Positions 17,820 to 26,435 of a DNA stretch of 64,000 nt are shown one piece after another. A program made the translations under genes and the position numbers. Numbering within the stretch: position 1 is the first letter of the stretch; each line of letters begins with the position of its first letter. The DNA comes from Chloroflexota bacterium (lineage in GTDB: Bacteria > Chloroflexota > Anaerolineae > Aggregatilineales > Phototrophicaceae). The stretch lies in the NCBI GenBank assembly GCA_026707225.1, contig JAPOXG010000095.1, positions 124,001 through 188,000 on the forward strand, given 5' to 3'. The notes beneath the pieces are model-generated. The model made no database searches, was not told the origin of the DNA, and was given only the letters and a program-made list of their open reading frames with translations.

Positions 17820-20282
17820 TTAGCCGCGCAGAAATGGCAGGCGGCGGCGCAGCCATCGACGCAGGATGTTGCCCCGCGTGCGATACCAGGCTTTCTCGGC
17901 GGTCTCGGCGACTGTCTTGTTCTCGTTTCGATCCTGGTTGGCGGCGCCATAACGCTCTCTGGTATATAGATCGCTGATTGTGCGAATCGGCTCCCGAGCG
18001 GCCGGGAGGCGCTGCTGCAATTCACGGCGCTTTTCCAAGGTCGTGTGGGTTCGGCCGATGTTGATGCCCAGCAGCCCAATATAGCGCTCCAGGCGGGCAT
18101 AAGCGCGCGAGACCGGGCTTAGACCGCCGAAGCCGCGCCACTCCCACCACCAGAAAAGCAGCAGGGCGATGATGACCAGGATGAGCGTGAAGAGCATCAC
18201 CACGAGCGCGAACAATATGATCGGTTGCAGCAAGCTTAGCGGAGGCGGATCGTCTTGCGAAATCGGCGGCTGCACTGTCGGCAGAATGACCGGCGTCGGC
18301 GTCGGAGAGGGCGCTGCGGTCGGCGTCGGACTGGGCTGATCGAAGGTCTGTTCTTGCGCCTCCAGGCTGGCCTGCGCGGTTAAAGTTACATCGGGACTTG
18401 GCGTAGCAGTGGCGGTCGGCGTGGGCGACGGACTCGGGCTGGCTGTCGCGTCCGGGCGCAGCGGGTCCTCTGATTCTCCGGCCAGTTCATCCCCCTCGCG
18501 CTGTATTGGCGCCTGGGCTGATGTGGGCTCAAACTCGATCCAGCCATAGCCGGGAAAATACACCTCAACCCAGGTATGCGCTTCGCGTTCTCGCACGACG
18601 TACTGTTCCAGTTCGCTATCATAATTGCCTTGCGAGAAGCCGGCGGCCAGTCGAGCGGGAATACCCAGATGGCGCAGCATCACGATCATCGCGGTGGCGT
18701 AATAGGTGCAGTAACCCTCGCGCGCGTCGAAGAGCACCCATTCAACCGTATCCACAGCGGGCGGCGGCGCGCTGATCGATTCATTGTAGGCGATGTTGTC
18801 GCGCAGCCAGCGCTCGATCGCTTTCGCTCGATCGTATGGATGAGAAGCGGCCGCCTCGTTAACGATTTGCAGCGCCAGATTCAAGACACGCGGATTCCGA
18901 ACCCCGACGTACAAGTTGGGCCCGCTTACCCAGTCCGGATAGTCGGCCGATGTGCGGCGCAGTTCGTCCGCGGTTGCGGCGCTCACCAGGCTGTCTACAG
19001 TATAAGTGTCTCCCCGCCGCAGCAGCTTCAGCGGGCGAATCACGGACACATTCATTGAGGTAGCGGCTGGCTTGTCGGTGTAGATCAGGTCGATGCGCCC
19101 GGCGCCGTCGATGCGCTGCGGCTGCGGCGCCGCGTAATAGATGCGCGTGCTTGAGGCGCCGACGGTGAAGCGCTGTCGAACGGACTGGCGGCCCCCGCCG
19201 ATGACTTCCCGGTTCATCGCCACTTCCAGCGGCGCCGTTCGATCGGTAATCCGCAAGTCGGCTGATGGCGACCACTGGCCATCGGCATAGCGTTCAAACA
19301 CGCGCGAACGCCAGTAATAGCGTTGAGTCGAGGTTGGGGCGTCGACGGTGAAGACCACTTCGTCGCCCAATCGGATAGCGCCGCCGAGATGAAGCAGATC
19401 GGCGCCGTAGTAATCGGTAGTCGCGGAGCCTTCGCCTTCAATGGGCGCGAACAGCCGGTTCCAGACTTCCGCCATCTGCTGCATAGGATCAGACGCGAGG
19501 AATCGCTGGAAAGCATTCAGGCGTTCTTGCAAGTCATTGCTCGGCACCGCCCAGGCGGCTGCCAGCGCCAGCAGCGAAAGAAAGATGCCGATTGCGGCGA
19601 ATTGCCTGCGCACCATCGTCGGCACGCGCACACCGCGCAGGTACCAATCCCACTCGCGGCGATCTAGATTCGAGCGCACGATCAAGACCAATGCCATCAG
19701 CAGAAAGCCGAAGAGATAGACGTCCAGCCGCTCTCCGCCACTGTAGAATATAAAGTTGACCAGCAGAATCAAGCCGGGCGGCAAGATGACGCGCCAGACG
19801 CGGTCCAGCCGAAAGAGATGCCAGTTGGCATTGTAAGCCAGGAACCAGAACAGGATGGCCACCAGCAAGGTCAAGACCAGATCGTCGGTGTTGTTGCCGT
19901 CGCTTAAGGCGTCGACCGTCCATTCAAGAGTGCGCGATACGACCGACTGCACGGCTTCCTGGAAAGGCAGATTCAGGTTGAAGGCGGCGACCAGGATCAC
20001 GGCAAAAAAGCCGTAAAGCAGGCTGATGACCAACGCCGCGATTTCGCCGAAGCTGCTGCGCGCCACAAGCCAGCCGAAGGGGAGGCCGAATAGCGTGACC
20101 GGCAGGACGGTATCCAGGTCCACTTCCCAGCCCGCGATTTCCATTGTCAGCATGGGCATCAGCAGCAGGACGCCAACGACGAGCAAAGCCGAAACTTCGC
20201 CCAACGAAATCGGGCTGCGCCAGCGCGATCGGCTGCGCCGACGGCCTGGCCGGTTGCTTGCGCGGCTGCTGACCGAGCTCAT
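17820..20282 (-). CDS. TgpA-like membrane transglutaminase-domain protein
   Basis: An 820-residue protein with about six N-terminal membrane helices (residues 25-250) and a large extracytoplasmic part. The transglutaminase core has GYCTYYATAM (catalytic Cys) and REAHTWVEVYFPGYGWIEFEPT (His and Asp). A Pro/Ser/Thr linker (SPSPSPTPTATATPSP) precedes one more membrane helix, and a cytosolic DUF4129-like tail with YARLERYIGLLG closes the protein. This is the TgpA_N-transglutaminase-DUF4129 architecture, usually beside MoxR and DUF58 genes, which are absent here. It probably acts as a protease or crosslinking enzyme at the envelope; no substrate can be named. Confidence 0.92.
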   Translation of the reverse strand: MSSVSSRASNRPGRRRSRSRWRSPISLGEVSALLVVGVLLLMPMLTMEIAGWEVDLDTVLPVTLFGLPFGWLVARSSFGEIAALVISLLYGFFAVILVAAFNLNLPFQEAVQSVVSRTLEWTVDALSDGNNTDDLVLTLLVAILFWFLAYNANWHLFRLDRVWRVILPPGLILLVNFIFYSGGERLDVYLFGFLLMALVLIVRSNLDRREWDWYLRGVRVPTMVRRQFAAIGIFLSLLALAAAWAVPSNDLQERLNAFQRFLASDPMQQMAEVWNRLFAPIEGEGSATTDYYGADLLHLGGAIRLGDEVVFTVDAPTSTQRYYWRSRVFERYADGQWSPSADLRITDRTAPLEVAMNREVIGGGRQSVRQRFTVGASSTRIYYAAPQPQRIDGAGRIDLIYTDKPAATSMNVSVIRPLKLLRRGDTYTVDSLVSAATADELRRTSADYPDWVSGPNLYVGVRNPRVLNLALQIVNEAAASHPYDRAKAIERWLRDNIAYNESISAPPPAVDTVEWVLFDAREGYCTYYATAMIVMLRHLGIPARLAAGFSQGNYDSELEQYVVREREAHTWVEVYFPGYGWIEFEPTSAQAPIQREGDELAGESEDPLRPDATASPSPSPTPTATATPSPDVTLTAQASLEAQEQTFDQPSPTPTAAPSPTPTPVILPTVQPPISQDDPPPLSLLQPIILFALVVMLFTLILVIIALLLFWWWEWRGFGGLSPVSRAYARLERYIGLLGINIGRTHTTLEKRRELQQRLPAAREPIRTISDLYTRERYGAANQDRNENKTVAETAEKAWYRTRGNILRRWLRRRLPFLRG

Positions 20283-20422
20283 CTGCCTTTGCCTATTTTG
20301 CAGTTACCCACGTGTAGCTTAGGACAATATGAAAGGGCTGGCAAGCATGGTCGCCTGACGATAGGCCATCGACGCTGCCGACGGCTGGAACTTGGCGTCC
20401 GCTTTGCGGTACAATGGAATCG

Positions 20423-20783
20423 CCGGGTTGACCGAGGGAATCGCGGCAGGCCATGCGCCTGTCGAGGAAAGTCCGCACTCCACAGGGCGACGATGCCGGC
20501 TAACGGCCGGGCAGGGTAACCTGACGGCAAGTGCAACAGAGAGCAGATTGCGGCGGAGACGCTGCGAGGGTGAAAGGGTGCGGTGAGAGCGCACCGGCAT
20601 CGGCAGTGATGTCGATGGCCAGGCAAACCCCATCGGGAGCAAGGCGAAACAGGCGCCGGGGAGCGGCCCGTTCCGTAGAAAGCGCCGGGTGCGCCGCTAG
20701 AGATCGGTGGCAACGCCGATCCCAGATAGATGATTCCCCCGTCTGAGACGGACAGAATGCGGCTTATGGCGTCGACCCGGTAC
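20423..20783 (+). ncRNA. rnpB: RNase P RNA, bacterial type A
   Basis: The catalytic RNA of RNase P, which matures tRNA 5' ends. Hallmarks in order are GAGGAAAGTCCGCACTCC at 20464-20481 (P4 5' side/CRI), GCAAACCCCATCGGGAGCAAGG near 20622, the CGGCCCGTTCCG loop (the CCA-contact region), AGATAGATGATTCC near 20724 and ACAGAATGCGGCTTAT (CRV) near 20753. The ends CCGGGTTGAC (from 20423) and GTCGACCCGG (to 20780) pair as helix P1. A TACAAT -10 element at 20410-20415 puts the transcript start at the P1 5' end. The whole is about 360 nt, normal for type A. Confidence 0.95.
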
Positions 20784-20786
20784 AAG

Positions 20787-20812
20787 ATGCCCCTCCCGCG
20801 TGAGAGGGGCAT
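20787..20812 (+). terminator. Hairpin after RNase P RNA
   Basis: A perfect 9-bp stem (ATGCCCCTC / GAGGGGCAT) with an 8-base loop lies directly after rnpB. The following T tract is weak (GCTGTTCC), so termination efficiency is uncertain. It could also serve the minus-strand acetyltransferase that ends at 20833. Confidence 0.5.
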
Positions 20813-20832
20813 GCTGTTCCAGCCGCCGCGAA

Positions 20833-21282
20833 TCATTCGAGATAGTCAGTGAATTCAAGCGTATCATGCTCGAAACCCAGCGCGCGCAGAAAAGCCTGCG
20901 CCGGCTTGTCCTCACGATCAGTCCGCGCCCGAATGACCGTGAGATCGTCGACAGTATGCTGGAGTCGCTGGCGTACTGTAGCCACCAGCCGCCTGCCGAT
21001 GCCTCGCCGGCGATAACTCTCAGATACGCAGACTTCGTCGATCTCAGCCGTCCTGCCAACAGCGGTGGGGTGGGTCCTCAGCGCGCAGAGCAAGTATCCC
21101 ACGACTTGGTCGCCATCTTCGGCCGCCAGAGCCAGCGCCGCCTCATTGTCCGGATAGCGCGCGAACCAGGCGCCTACCAACTCGGTCGTCTCCGACTCAT
21201 CGAATTGCGCCGAGAGCCGCTCAAGCCGAATCCGCAGCGCGGCCTCAACATCCGAACTTCGCATATCTCGAATCTCAATCAT
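20833..21282 (-). CDS. GNAT family N-acetyltransferase
   Basis: A 149-residue GNAT. It has the N-terminal MIEIRDMRSSDVEAALRI strand-helix, DEVCVSESYRRRGIGRRLV (motif A with the acetyl-CoA pyrophosphate loop RRRGIG near 92-97), and ARTDREDKPAQAFLRALGFEHD as motif B. The substrate is unknown, although the layout resembles small-molecule or protein N-terminal acetyltransferases. I chose ATG 21282 because GGAGGAG lies five bases upstream; the ATG at 21297 lies before that site. Confidence 0.9.
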   Translation of the reverse strand: MIEIRDMRSSDVEAALRIRLERLSAQFDESETTELVGAWFARYPDNEAALALAAEDGDQVVGYLLCALRTHPTAVGRTAEIDEVCVSESYRRRGIGRRLVATVRQRLQHTVDDLTVIRARTDREDKPAQAFLRALGFEHDTLEFTDYLE

Positions 21283-21388
21283 TTTGTCTCCTCCCATTTT
21301 CGCGTCGTTTGTCTGGCTCGGATCACAAGGTGATGGGGGAGATCGCGCGCGCGGTCGCAGCTATCGACACATGCGGGGCTCCTTTATT

Positions 21389-21418
21389 TTGCTCAGCCGA
21401 TGGAAAATACTCTATATT
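21389..21418 (+). promoter_or_regulatory. Possible promoter of the sulfatase gene
   Basis: TTGCTC at 21389-21394 and TATATT at 21413-21418 are separated by 18 bases in an AT-rich stretch ahead of the sulfatase. The match is moderate. Confidence 0.4.
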
Positions 21419-21505
21419 GTGCTGAAAAGATTGTAAGGCCGATTGACTAAACATAAAATTAAAATTACGGTACGACTGACTGATTGGAGTCAAAAGGGGA
21501 AGGGC

Positions 21506-22969
21506 GTGAATCAAGGCGAAAGAAGTCCCAACATTCTTTGGATATGCGCCGATCAGCAGCGCTACGACACCATTGCCGCGCTAGGCTATCCTCATCTGTC
21601 TACGCCCAATCTCGACCAGCTCGCGCGATCCGGCGTCGCCTTTGAACGGGCTTACTGCCAAGCGCCAATCTGCACGCCAAGCCGCGCCAGCTTTCTCACC
21701 GGCATGTACCCCAGCTCGATTCACGTCAATCGCAACGGGAATCCGACATTCCCTGACTTCCCGCCTTTGATCAGCAAGCGCTTGGCGGAAGCCGGTTACG
21801 CCTGCGGGCTGATCGGCAAGCTGCATCTGACCAGCGCCTTCGGTCGGATCGAGAGGCGGACGGATGACGGCTACAGTTATTGGCAGTACAGTCACGCGCC
21901 ACGCGATGACTGGGAGCGCGGGCACGACTACGCCGATTGGCTGCGCTCCCAGGGCGCGGACCTGGGCGAGCTGACCAATGACCCGGCTGGCGTGCCGGCC
22001 GAGTTGCATCAGACGACCTGGTGCGCGGAAAAGACCATCGAATTCATGGAAGCGAATCGAGGCCGACCCTGGTTTGCCAGCGTCAACATCTACGATCCGC
22101 ATCCGCCCTTCAATCCGCCGCAGAGCTATCGCGACCTGTTTGATCCCAGCGAGGTCAAGCCGCCCTTGTTTCGTGAAAGCGACCTGGCGCAACAGGCGAA
22201 ACTGGCCGCTGTTGATTTTCAATCCGAAGCGCGCCGTCCTGATGGTCTCGACATCAAGAGCCCCATCATTCCGCAATCGCCCGCGCCTTCCTACGCGGAG
22301 CCGGAGACCGGCGGCGAGCGCGACGCGCAAACCTTGATTGCCGCCTACTACGCGATGATCAAGCTCATCGATGACCAAGTGGGGCGGATTCTGGAGGCGC
22401 TGGAGACGAATGGACAGCGCGAAAACACGATTGTCATTTTCACCAGCGATCATGGCGAAACCTTGGGCGATCATGGCTTGATACAGAAGGGCTGCCGCTT
22501 TTACGAGGGGCTGGTTCGCGTCCCCTTGATCTGGTCCTGGCGCGGGGAATTCGCGGGCGGTCTGCGCAGCGATGCCCTGGTCGAATTGACTGATATCGTG
22601 CCGACGCTGCTGGAAGCCTGCGGCTTGGAATTGCCGAGCCACATCACAGGAAAGTCGCTGCTGCCAATCCTGCGAGGAGAGCGCTCACCCGACCATCATC
22701 GAGAATTCGCGCGCTGCGAATTCATCGACGCGCTGGATATGCCCGCCGCCACCGTCGCGACCATGTACGTCGACGGCCGCTACAAGCTCATCGTCTATCA
22801 CAACCATGACCTGGGTGAACTCTATGACCTGGAGACCGACCCGGGCGAGTTTGAGGATCTATGGGACAGCGCCGCGCATCAAGGGCTGAAGCTGGAATTG
22901 CTGCGGCGCAGCTTCGACGCGTCCATGCTGACGCTTTACCGGGGTCCCGACCGCATCGGGCCGATGTAA
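21506..22969 (+). CDS. Sulfatase (formylglycine-dependent, arylsulfatase family)
   Basis: A 487-residue type I sulfatase. NILWICADQQRYDT carries the metal-binding Asp pair near the N-terminus. CTPSRASFLTG near residue 60 is the CxPSR motif whose Cys is converted to formylglycine. GLIGKLHL carries the conserved Lys, and IFTSDHGETLGDHGL near 325 provides further metal ligands. It hydrolyses sulfate esters, probably of polysaccharides or small sulfated compounds. I find no signal peptide, so it may be cytosolic. GTG 21506 is chosen because AGGGGAAGGG precedes it; a TTG at 21443 is the longer alternative. No anaerobic or FGE-type maturase gene is nearby. Confidence 0.93.
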   Translation: MNQGERSPNILWICADQQRYDTIAALGYPHLSTPNLDQLARSGVAFERAYCQAPICTPSRASFLTGMYPSSIHVNRNGNPTFPDFPPLISKRLAEAGYACGLIGKLHLTSAFGRIERRTDDGYSYWQYSHAPRDDWERGHDYADWLRSQGADLGELTNDPAGVPAELHQTTWCAEKTIEFMEANRGRPWFASVNIYDPHPPFNPPQSYRDLFDPSEVKPPLFRESDLAQQAKLAAVDFQSEARRPDGLDIKSPIIPQSPAPSYAEPETGGERDAQTLIAAYYAMIKLIDDQVGRILEALETNGQRENTIVIFTSDHGETLGDHGLIQKGCRFYEGLVRVPLIWSWRGEFAGGLRSDALVELTDIVPTLLEACGLELPSHITGKSLLPILRGERSPDHHREFARCEFIDALDMPAATVATMYVDGRYKLIVYHNHDLGELYDLETDPGEFEDLWDSAAHQGLKLELLRRSFDASMLTLYRGPDRIGPM

Positions 22970-23018
22970 CTGAGTTTCATTCAAGTTGACCGCGGAAGCC
23001 GCAAGCCTGCGAGAAGCC

Positions 23019-23753
23019 TCAGCCAAAGAATCGATAACGAAAAAGCGTCCAGGCGGCGATCGGCGCGTCGGTCCATTTGATTTTTTTCCCCTCATCATAT
23101 TCGCGCCCATAATAGGAGATGGGCACTTCAACGATGCGGATGCCTTGCCGCAGCACTTTAGCGGTGAATTCCGGCTCGAACTCGAAGCCGCGGGCATTGA
23201 TCTTCATGTCTTCGACCACTTCTCGGCGGAAGCATTTGTAGCAGGTCTCCATGTCGCTGATGATGGCGTTGAACAAGATATTGGTAATGAGCGTCAAGCC
23301 TTTGTTGGCGACCATATTCCAGAAATTCATCGCCTTGCGCGGTCCTCCCAGAAAGCGCGATCCATATACGACGGTCGCGACCCCCTCCTGTATCGGCCGC
23401 AGCAGCAGCCCGTACTCGCGCGGGTCATACTCAAAATCGGCATCCTGAATGACGATCACCTCACCCGTGGTTTTGCGGAAACCAGTCACCAGCGCGGCGC
23501 CCTTGCCTCGATTTCGCTCATGGTATAGGACGCGGACCTTGCTGTTGCCCTGCGCCTCAATCTCCATCAATACATCACGCGAGCCATCTGTCGAGCCATC
23601 GTCAATGATGATGACTTCGTCCACGATCTCTTCAGCCAGCACGCGGGTCACGAGATCTTTCACCGTGTTGACCTCGTTATAACAAGGGATGACCACGCTA
23701 AACGTCGGTTTCGGAGCATTGGGATTGGGCGGATTTGAAGGCGGATGTCGCAT
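23019..23753 (-). CDS. Family 2 glycosyltransferase, dolichyl-phosphate mannose synthase-like
   Basis: A 244-residue GT-A enzyme. It has FSVVIPCYNEVNTV near 18, IIIDDGSTDGSRDVL near 48, RNRGKGAALVTGF near 80 and VIQDADFEYDP near 101 (the DxD metal site), followed by SRFLGG and an amphipathic C-terminal part without membrane helices. Such proteins transfer mannose or glucose from a nucleotide sugar to a polyprenyl phosphate. ATTATA at 23806-23811 reads TATAAT on the minus strand and may be its -10 element. Confidence 0.91.
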   Translation of the reverse strand: MRHPPSNPPNPNAPKPTFSVVIPCYNEVNTVKDLVTRVLAEEIVDEVIIIDDGSTDGSRDVLMEIEAQGNSKVRVLYHERNRGKGAALVTGFRKTTGEVIVIQDADFEYDPREYGLLLRPIQEGVATVVYGSRFLGGPRKAMNFWNMVANKGLTLITNILFNAIISDMETCYKCFRREVVEDMKINARGFEFEPEFTAKVLRQGIRIVEVPISYYGREYDEGKKIKWTDAPIAAWTLFRYRFFG

Positions 23754-23909
23754 TGAGTTCCTTAGGTTTCGGTTGCGGCGGCGTTAGATCCTGGCAGATT
23801 TTGTGATTATATCATGAGCGAGTCGACGAGGCTTGGCGGCTGCCTCACAGTCTGTACAGCGCTTGCCAGCGACATGCTTACTACGCAGTTGCGAGCTATC
23901 GGCGAATGG

Positions 23910-24317
23910 CTACTGGATTTCGCCCGGTATCGTTTGCAAGATGGCGCCGCTGCTGGCGATGATGCGGATCTCGCGGTGGACAGACTTTAGCCGATAGAGA
24001 CGCGCGTAATCGGTTATCGACGCATAGGCGTCGGGAAATCGGTGAATCGCTTCGCCCACCAAGCCAAGATCCAGCATGAGCGTGATGCATTCATCTCGCG
24101 CGGCAATGTCGAATGCGGCGCCCAGCCAGCTCATCGGCGCTTCGATGTAGGCGACATCGGCAAAGAGCAGGTAGAAGGCCGGCTGTTCGCGCTGCCCCTG
24201 ATAAACGCTCAGGTAAAGGCGCGAGAGCTTGCGATGGTAATGGAAGATCTGGCAGCGATAGCGCGCGGGATTGCTGATGTTGAAGACGTATTTGCTGCCG
24301 TGTTCAATCTTTGCCAT
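23910..24317 (-). CDS. Hypothetical protein
   Basis: A 135-residue protein I do not recognise. It is rich in aromatic and basic residues at the N-terminus (MAKIEHGSKYVFNISNPARYRCQIFHYHRKLSRLYLSVYQG), then mostly helical. There is no signal peptide or membrane segment. Its length, codon pattern and lack of a better frame on either strand support a real gene, but no motif gives a function. It lies divergently from the SDR gene at 24532. Confidence 0.62.
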   Translation of the reverse strand: MAKIEHGSKYVFNISNPARYRCQIFHYHRKLSRLYLSVYQGQREQPAFYLLFADVAYIEAPMSWLGAAFDIAARDECITLMLDLGLVGEAIHRFPDAYASITDYARLYRLKSVHREIRIIASSGAILQTIPGEIQ

Positions 24318-24531
24318 GTTCTGGATTCTATTCTCTCGAAGCGGCGCCGCGCAACGTTTAGCCGCTTCATGTCAAGTCGCATCGCGCGCGCGTCCGCTCG
24401 AATTCGACAACCTGTATCATTTATGCCACAATCGGCGCAGTCACCTGTCAAGGTGCCGCTTCATGCGGAAGCCAGTCGAGAATGCAGTGGGGACAGTCAG
24501 GCGCTGGCTCGAAAGATTAGGAGAAACTTTC

Positions 24532-25302
24532 ATGCGATTCAAGGACAAGATTGCCGTTGTAACCGGCGCGGCCACCGGGATCGGCGGCGCCACCGCCGAC
24601 GCTTTCAGTGCTGAGGGCGCGAGCGTCGTGCTCAGCGACGTCAACGAAAGCGATCTCAACAAGCGGACGGATAGGCTGCGCGCGGCCGGCGGGGATTGCC
24701 TCGCCGTGGTGGCCGATGTGTCAAGCCCGGCTGATGCGCAGCGGATCGCGGGGGAGGCCGTTGCGGCCTTTGGCGGCATCGACTGCCTGGTGGCCAGCGC
24801 CGGCATCCAAACTTATGGCTCGGTCGTCAGCACGGATGAAGACGTTTGGGACCGCACACTGGATGTCAACGCGAAAGGCGTCTATCTGGCGGCGAAGTAC
24901 TGCATTCCCGAAATGGCGAAGCGAGGCGGCGGCGCGCTGGTAACTGTCGCTTCGGTGCAGGGATTGTTCAGCCAGCCCAATGTCGCGGCTTATGCGGCCT
25001 CCAAGGGCGCTGTCATCGCGATGACGCGCACGATGGCGATTGACCACGCGGCCGAAAACATCCGCGCCAACAGCATTTGTCCCGGTTCGATTGAAACGCC
25101 TTTGCTGCGCTTCGCCGCCGAACAGATGCAGCCGGAGGACCCGGATGGCGCCATCAAAGAATGGGGCGGGCTGCATGTGCTGGGCAGAGTCGGTCAGCCG
25201 GAAGAAATGGCGCAGGTCGCGCTATTTTTGTGCAGCGACGCCTCGTCCTTCATCACCGGCGCCGCCATTGTCGCCGATGGCGGCTTGACCATTCAGCTAT
25301 AG
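24532..25302 (+). CDS. Short-chain dehydrogenase/reductase
   Basis: A 256-residue classical SDR. The NAD(P) site is TGAATGIGGATA near residue 11, an acidic residue after strand 2 (LSDVNE) favours NAD, and SAGIQTYG stands for the usual NAG motif. The catalytic Ser is in TVASVQG and YAASKGA supplies Tyr and Lys. The tail FLCSDASSFITGAAIVADGG is typical of FabG-like oxidoreductases. GGAGAAAC precedes ATG 24532; the longer frame runs through the promoter area. It is followed 15 bases later by a mutarotase-like gene, so both may handle one sugar or sugar acid. Confidence 0.92.
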   Translation: MRFKDKIAVVTGAATGIGGATADAFSAEGASVVLSDVNESDLNKRTDRLRAAGGDCLAVVADVSSPADAQRIAGEAVAAFGGIDCLVASAGIQTYGSVVSTDEDVWDRTLDVNAKGVYLAAKYCIPEMAKRGGGALVTVASVQGLFSQPNVAAYAASKGAVIAMTRTMAIDHAAENIRANSICPGSIETPLLRFAAEQMQPEDPDGAIKEWGGLHVLGRVGQPEEMAQVALFLCSDASSFITGAAIVADGGLTIQL

Positions 25303-25317
25303 TCGGAATGTTGCGCG

Positions 25318-26364
25318 ATGGCATGTAAAGCGCGAGAAGTCGTGCTCGGTCGGACGCTGCGCGCGCTCGATATCGAGAATGATCTCATCTCAGTCACCGT
25401 CCTGATCGACAAGGGCGCGGACATCTATCGCTTGATCTACAAGCCAAGTAACACGGACGTAATGTGGAAGTCGCCTTGGGGAATGAAGGAAGCGGCGCGC
25501 GGCTTCGATACCGCCGGAGATTCGCTGACCGCCTGGCTGGAGGCATACGCCGGCGGCTGGCAGGTGCTTTTCCCGAATGGCGGCTTCGCCAATACCTACA
25601 AGGGCGTTGAACTGGGCTACCACGGCGAGGCTTCCATGGCCGCTTGGGGCTACCAGCTAATTGAAAACTCCGCCACATCGGTTGAGCTGAAGTTGTCCCT
25701 GCATTTGTCGCGCAGTCCCTTTACCATCGAGCGCTGGATGCGTCTGGAAGCCGGCAGCCCTATCCTGCAAATTTGCGAGCGGATTACCAATCAAGCCGGC
25801 GAAGCGATGGACTGTATGTGGAGCCACCACCCCGCATTTGGCGCGCCCTTCCTCAGCAAACACTGTGTGATCGATACTGACGCGCGAATCCTGCAATCAG
25901 ATGACAGCTATGAGGGCGCTGCCAATCCCTTGACGCTCGACACCGAATACATGTGGCCCCTAGCCGGCGATCTCGATCTATCGACGATCCCGCCGCCGGA
26001 TCAACCGCGCGACCTGCTCGGTTACCTCAAAGCGTTCGAAACGGGCTGGTACAGCATCACCAACCGGCAGCTTGGCTTCGGCATCGGTTTCAGTTGGGAC
26101 ACAGACGTTTTTCCTTATGCCTGGTTTTGGCAAGAGTTGAACTCGTCGCCTGGATTCCCCTTTTACAAGCGCTCCTACGTCATCGCCATTGAACCGGCTT
26201 CTTCGATTCCCGGGCATGGCTTGAGCGCTGTGATGGCATCGACGGGCTCGCATCTGACCTTGCAGCCGGGCGAATCCCGTGAAGTCGAGATGAAGGTCGT
26301 CTTCTACGAATCGCGCGCCGGCGTTGCCCACATTGATGAAGCCGGCAGCGTCCGTCTGAAATGA
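25318..26364 (+). CDS. Galactose mutarotase-like / DUF4432-type protein
   Basis: A 348-residue beta-sandwich protein of the aldose 1-epimerase superfamily. Visible marks are WQVLFPNGGFANTYKGVELGYHGEA (residues 80-104), a basic/aromatic core with TIERWMRLEAGSPILQICERITNQAG, MWSHHPAFGAPFL (140s-190s, the usual catalytic/binding His region) and FWQELNSSPGFPFYKRSYVIAIEP. DUF4432-like members are thought to act on sugars or sugar derivatives in catabolic clusters. It follows the SDR with the same strand and a short gap, consistent with co-transcription. Confidence 0.82.
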   Translation: MACKAREVVLGRTLRALDIENDLISVTVLIDKGADIYRLIYKPSNTDVMWKSPWGMKEAARGFDTAGDSLTAWLEAYAGGWQVLFPNGGFANTYKGVELGYHGEASMAAWGYQLIENSATSVELKLSLHLSRSPFTIERWMRLEAGSPILQICERITNQAGEAMDCMWSHHPAFGAPFLSKHCVIDTDARILQSDDSYEGAANPLTLDTEYMWPLAGDLDLSTIPPPDQPRDLLGYLKAFETGWYSITNRQLGFGIGFSWDTDVFPYAWFWQELNSSPGFPFYKRSYVIAIEPASSIPGHGLSAVMASTGSHLTLQPGESREVEMKVVFYESRAGVAHIDEAGSVRLK

Positions 26365-26435
26365 CGGGCAAAGTGACGCAGAGACTTGATAGCGTGGTCC
26401 TGATCGTGACCGACCCTGAAAATTGCAGCGGGCGC

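Noticed and set aside
21581..22642. A 353-residue minus-strand frame opposite the sulfatase
   Set aside because: Arg/Gln-rich shadow without motifs; the sulfatase signature is on the plus strand.
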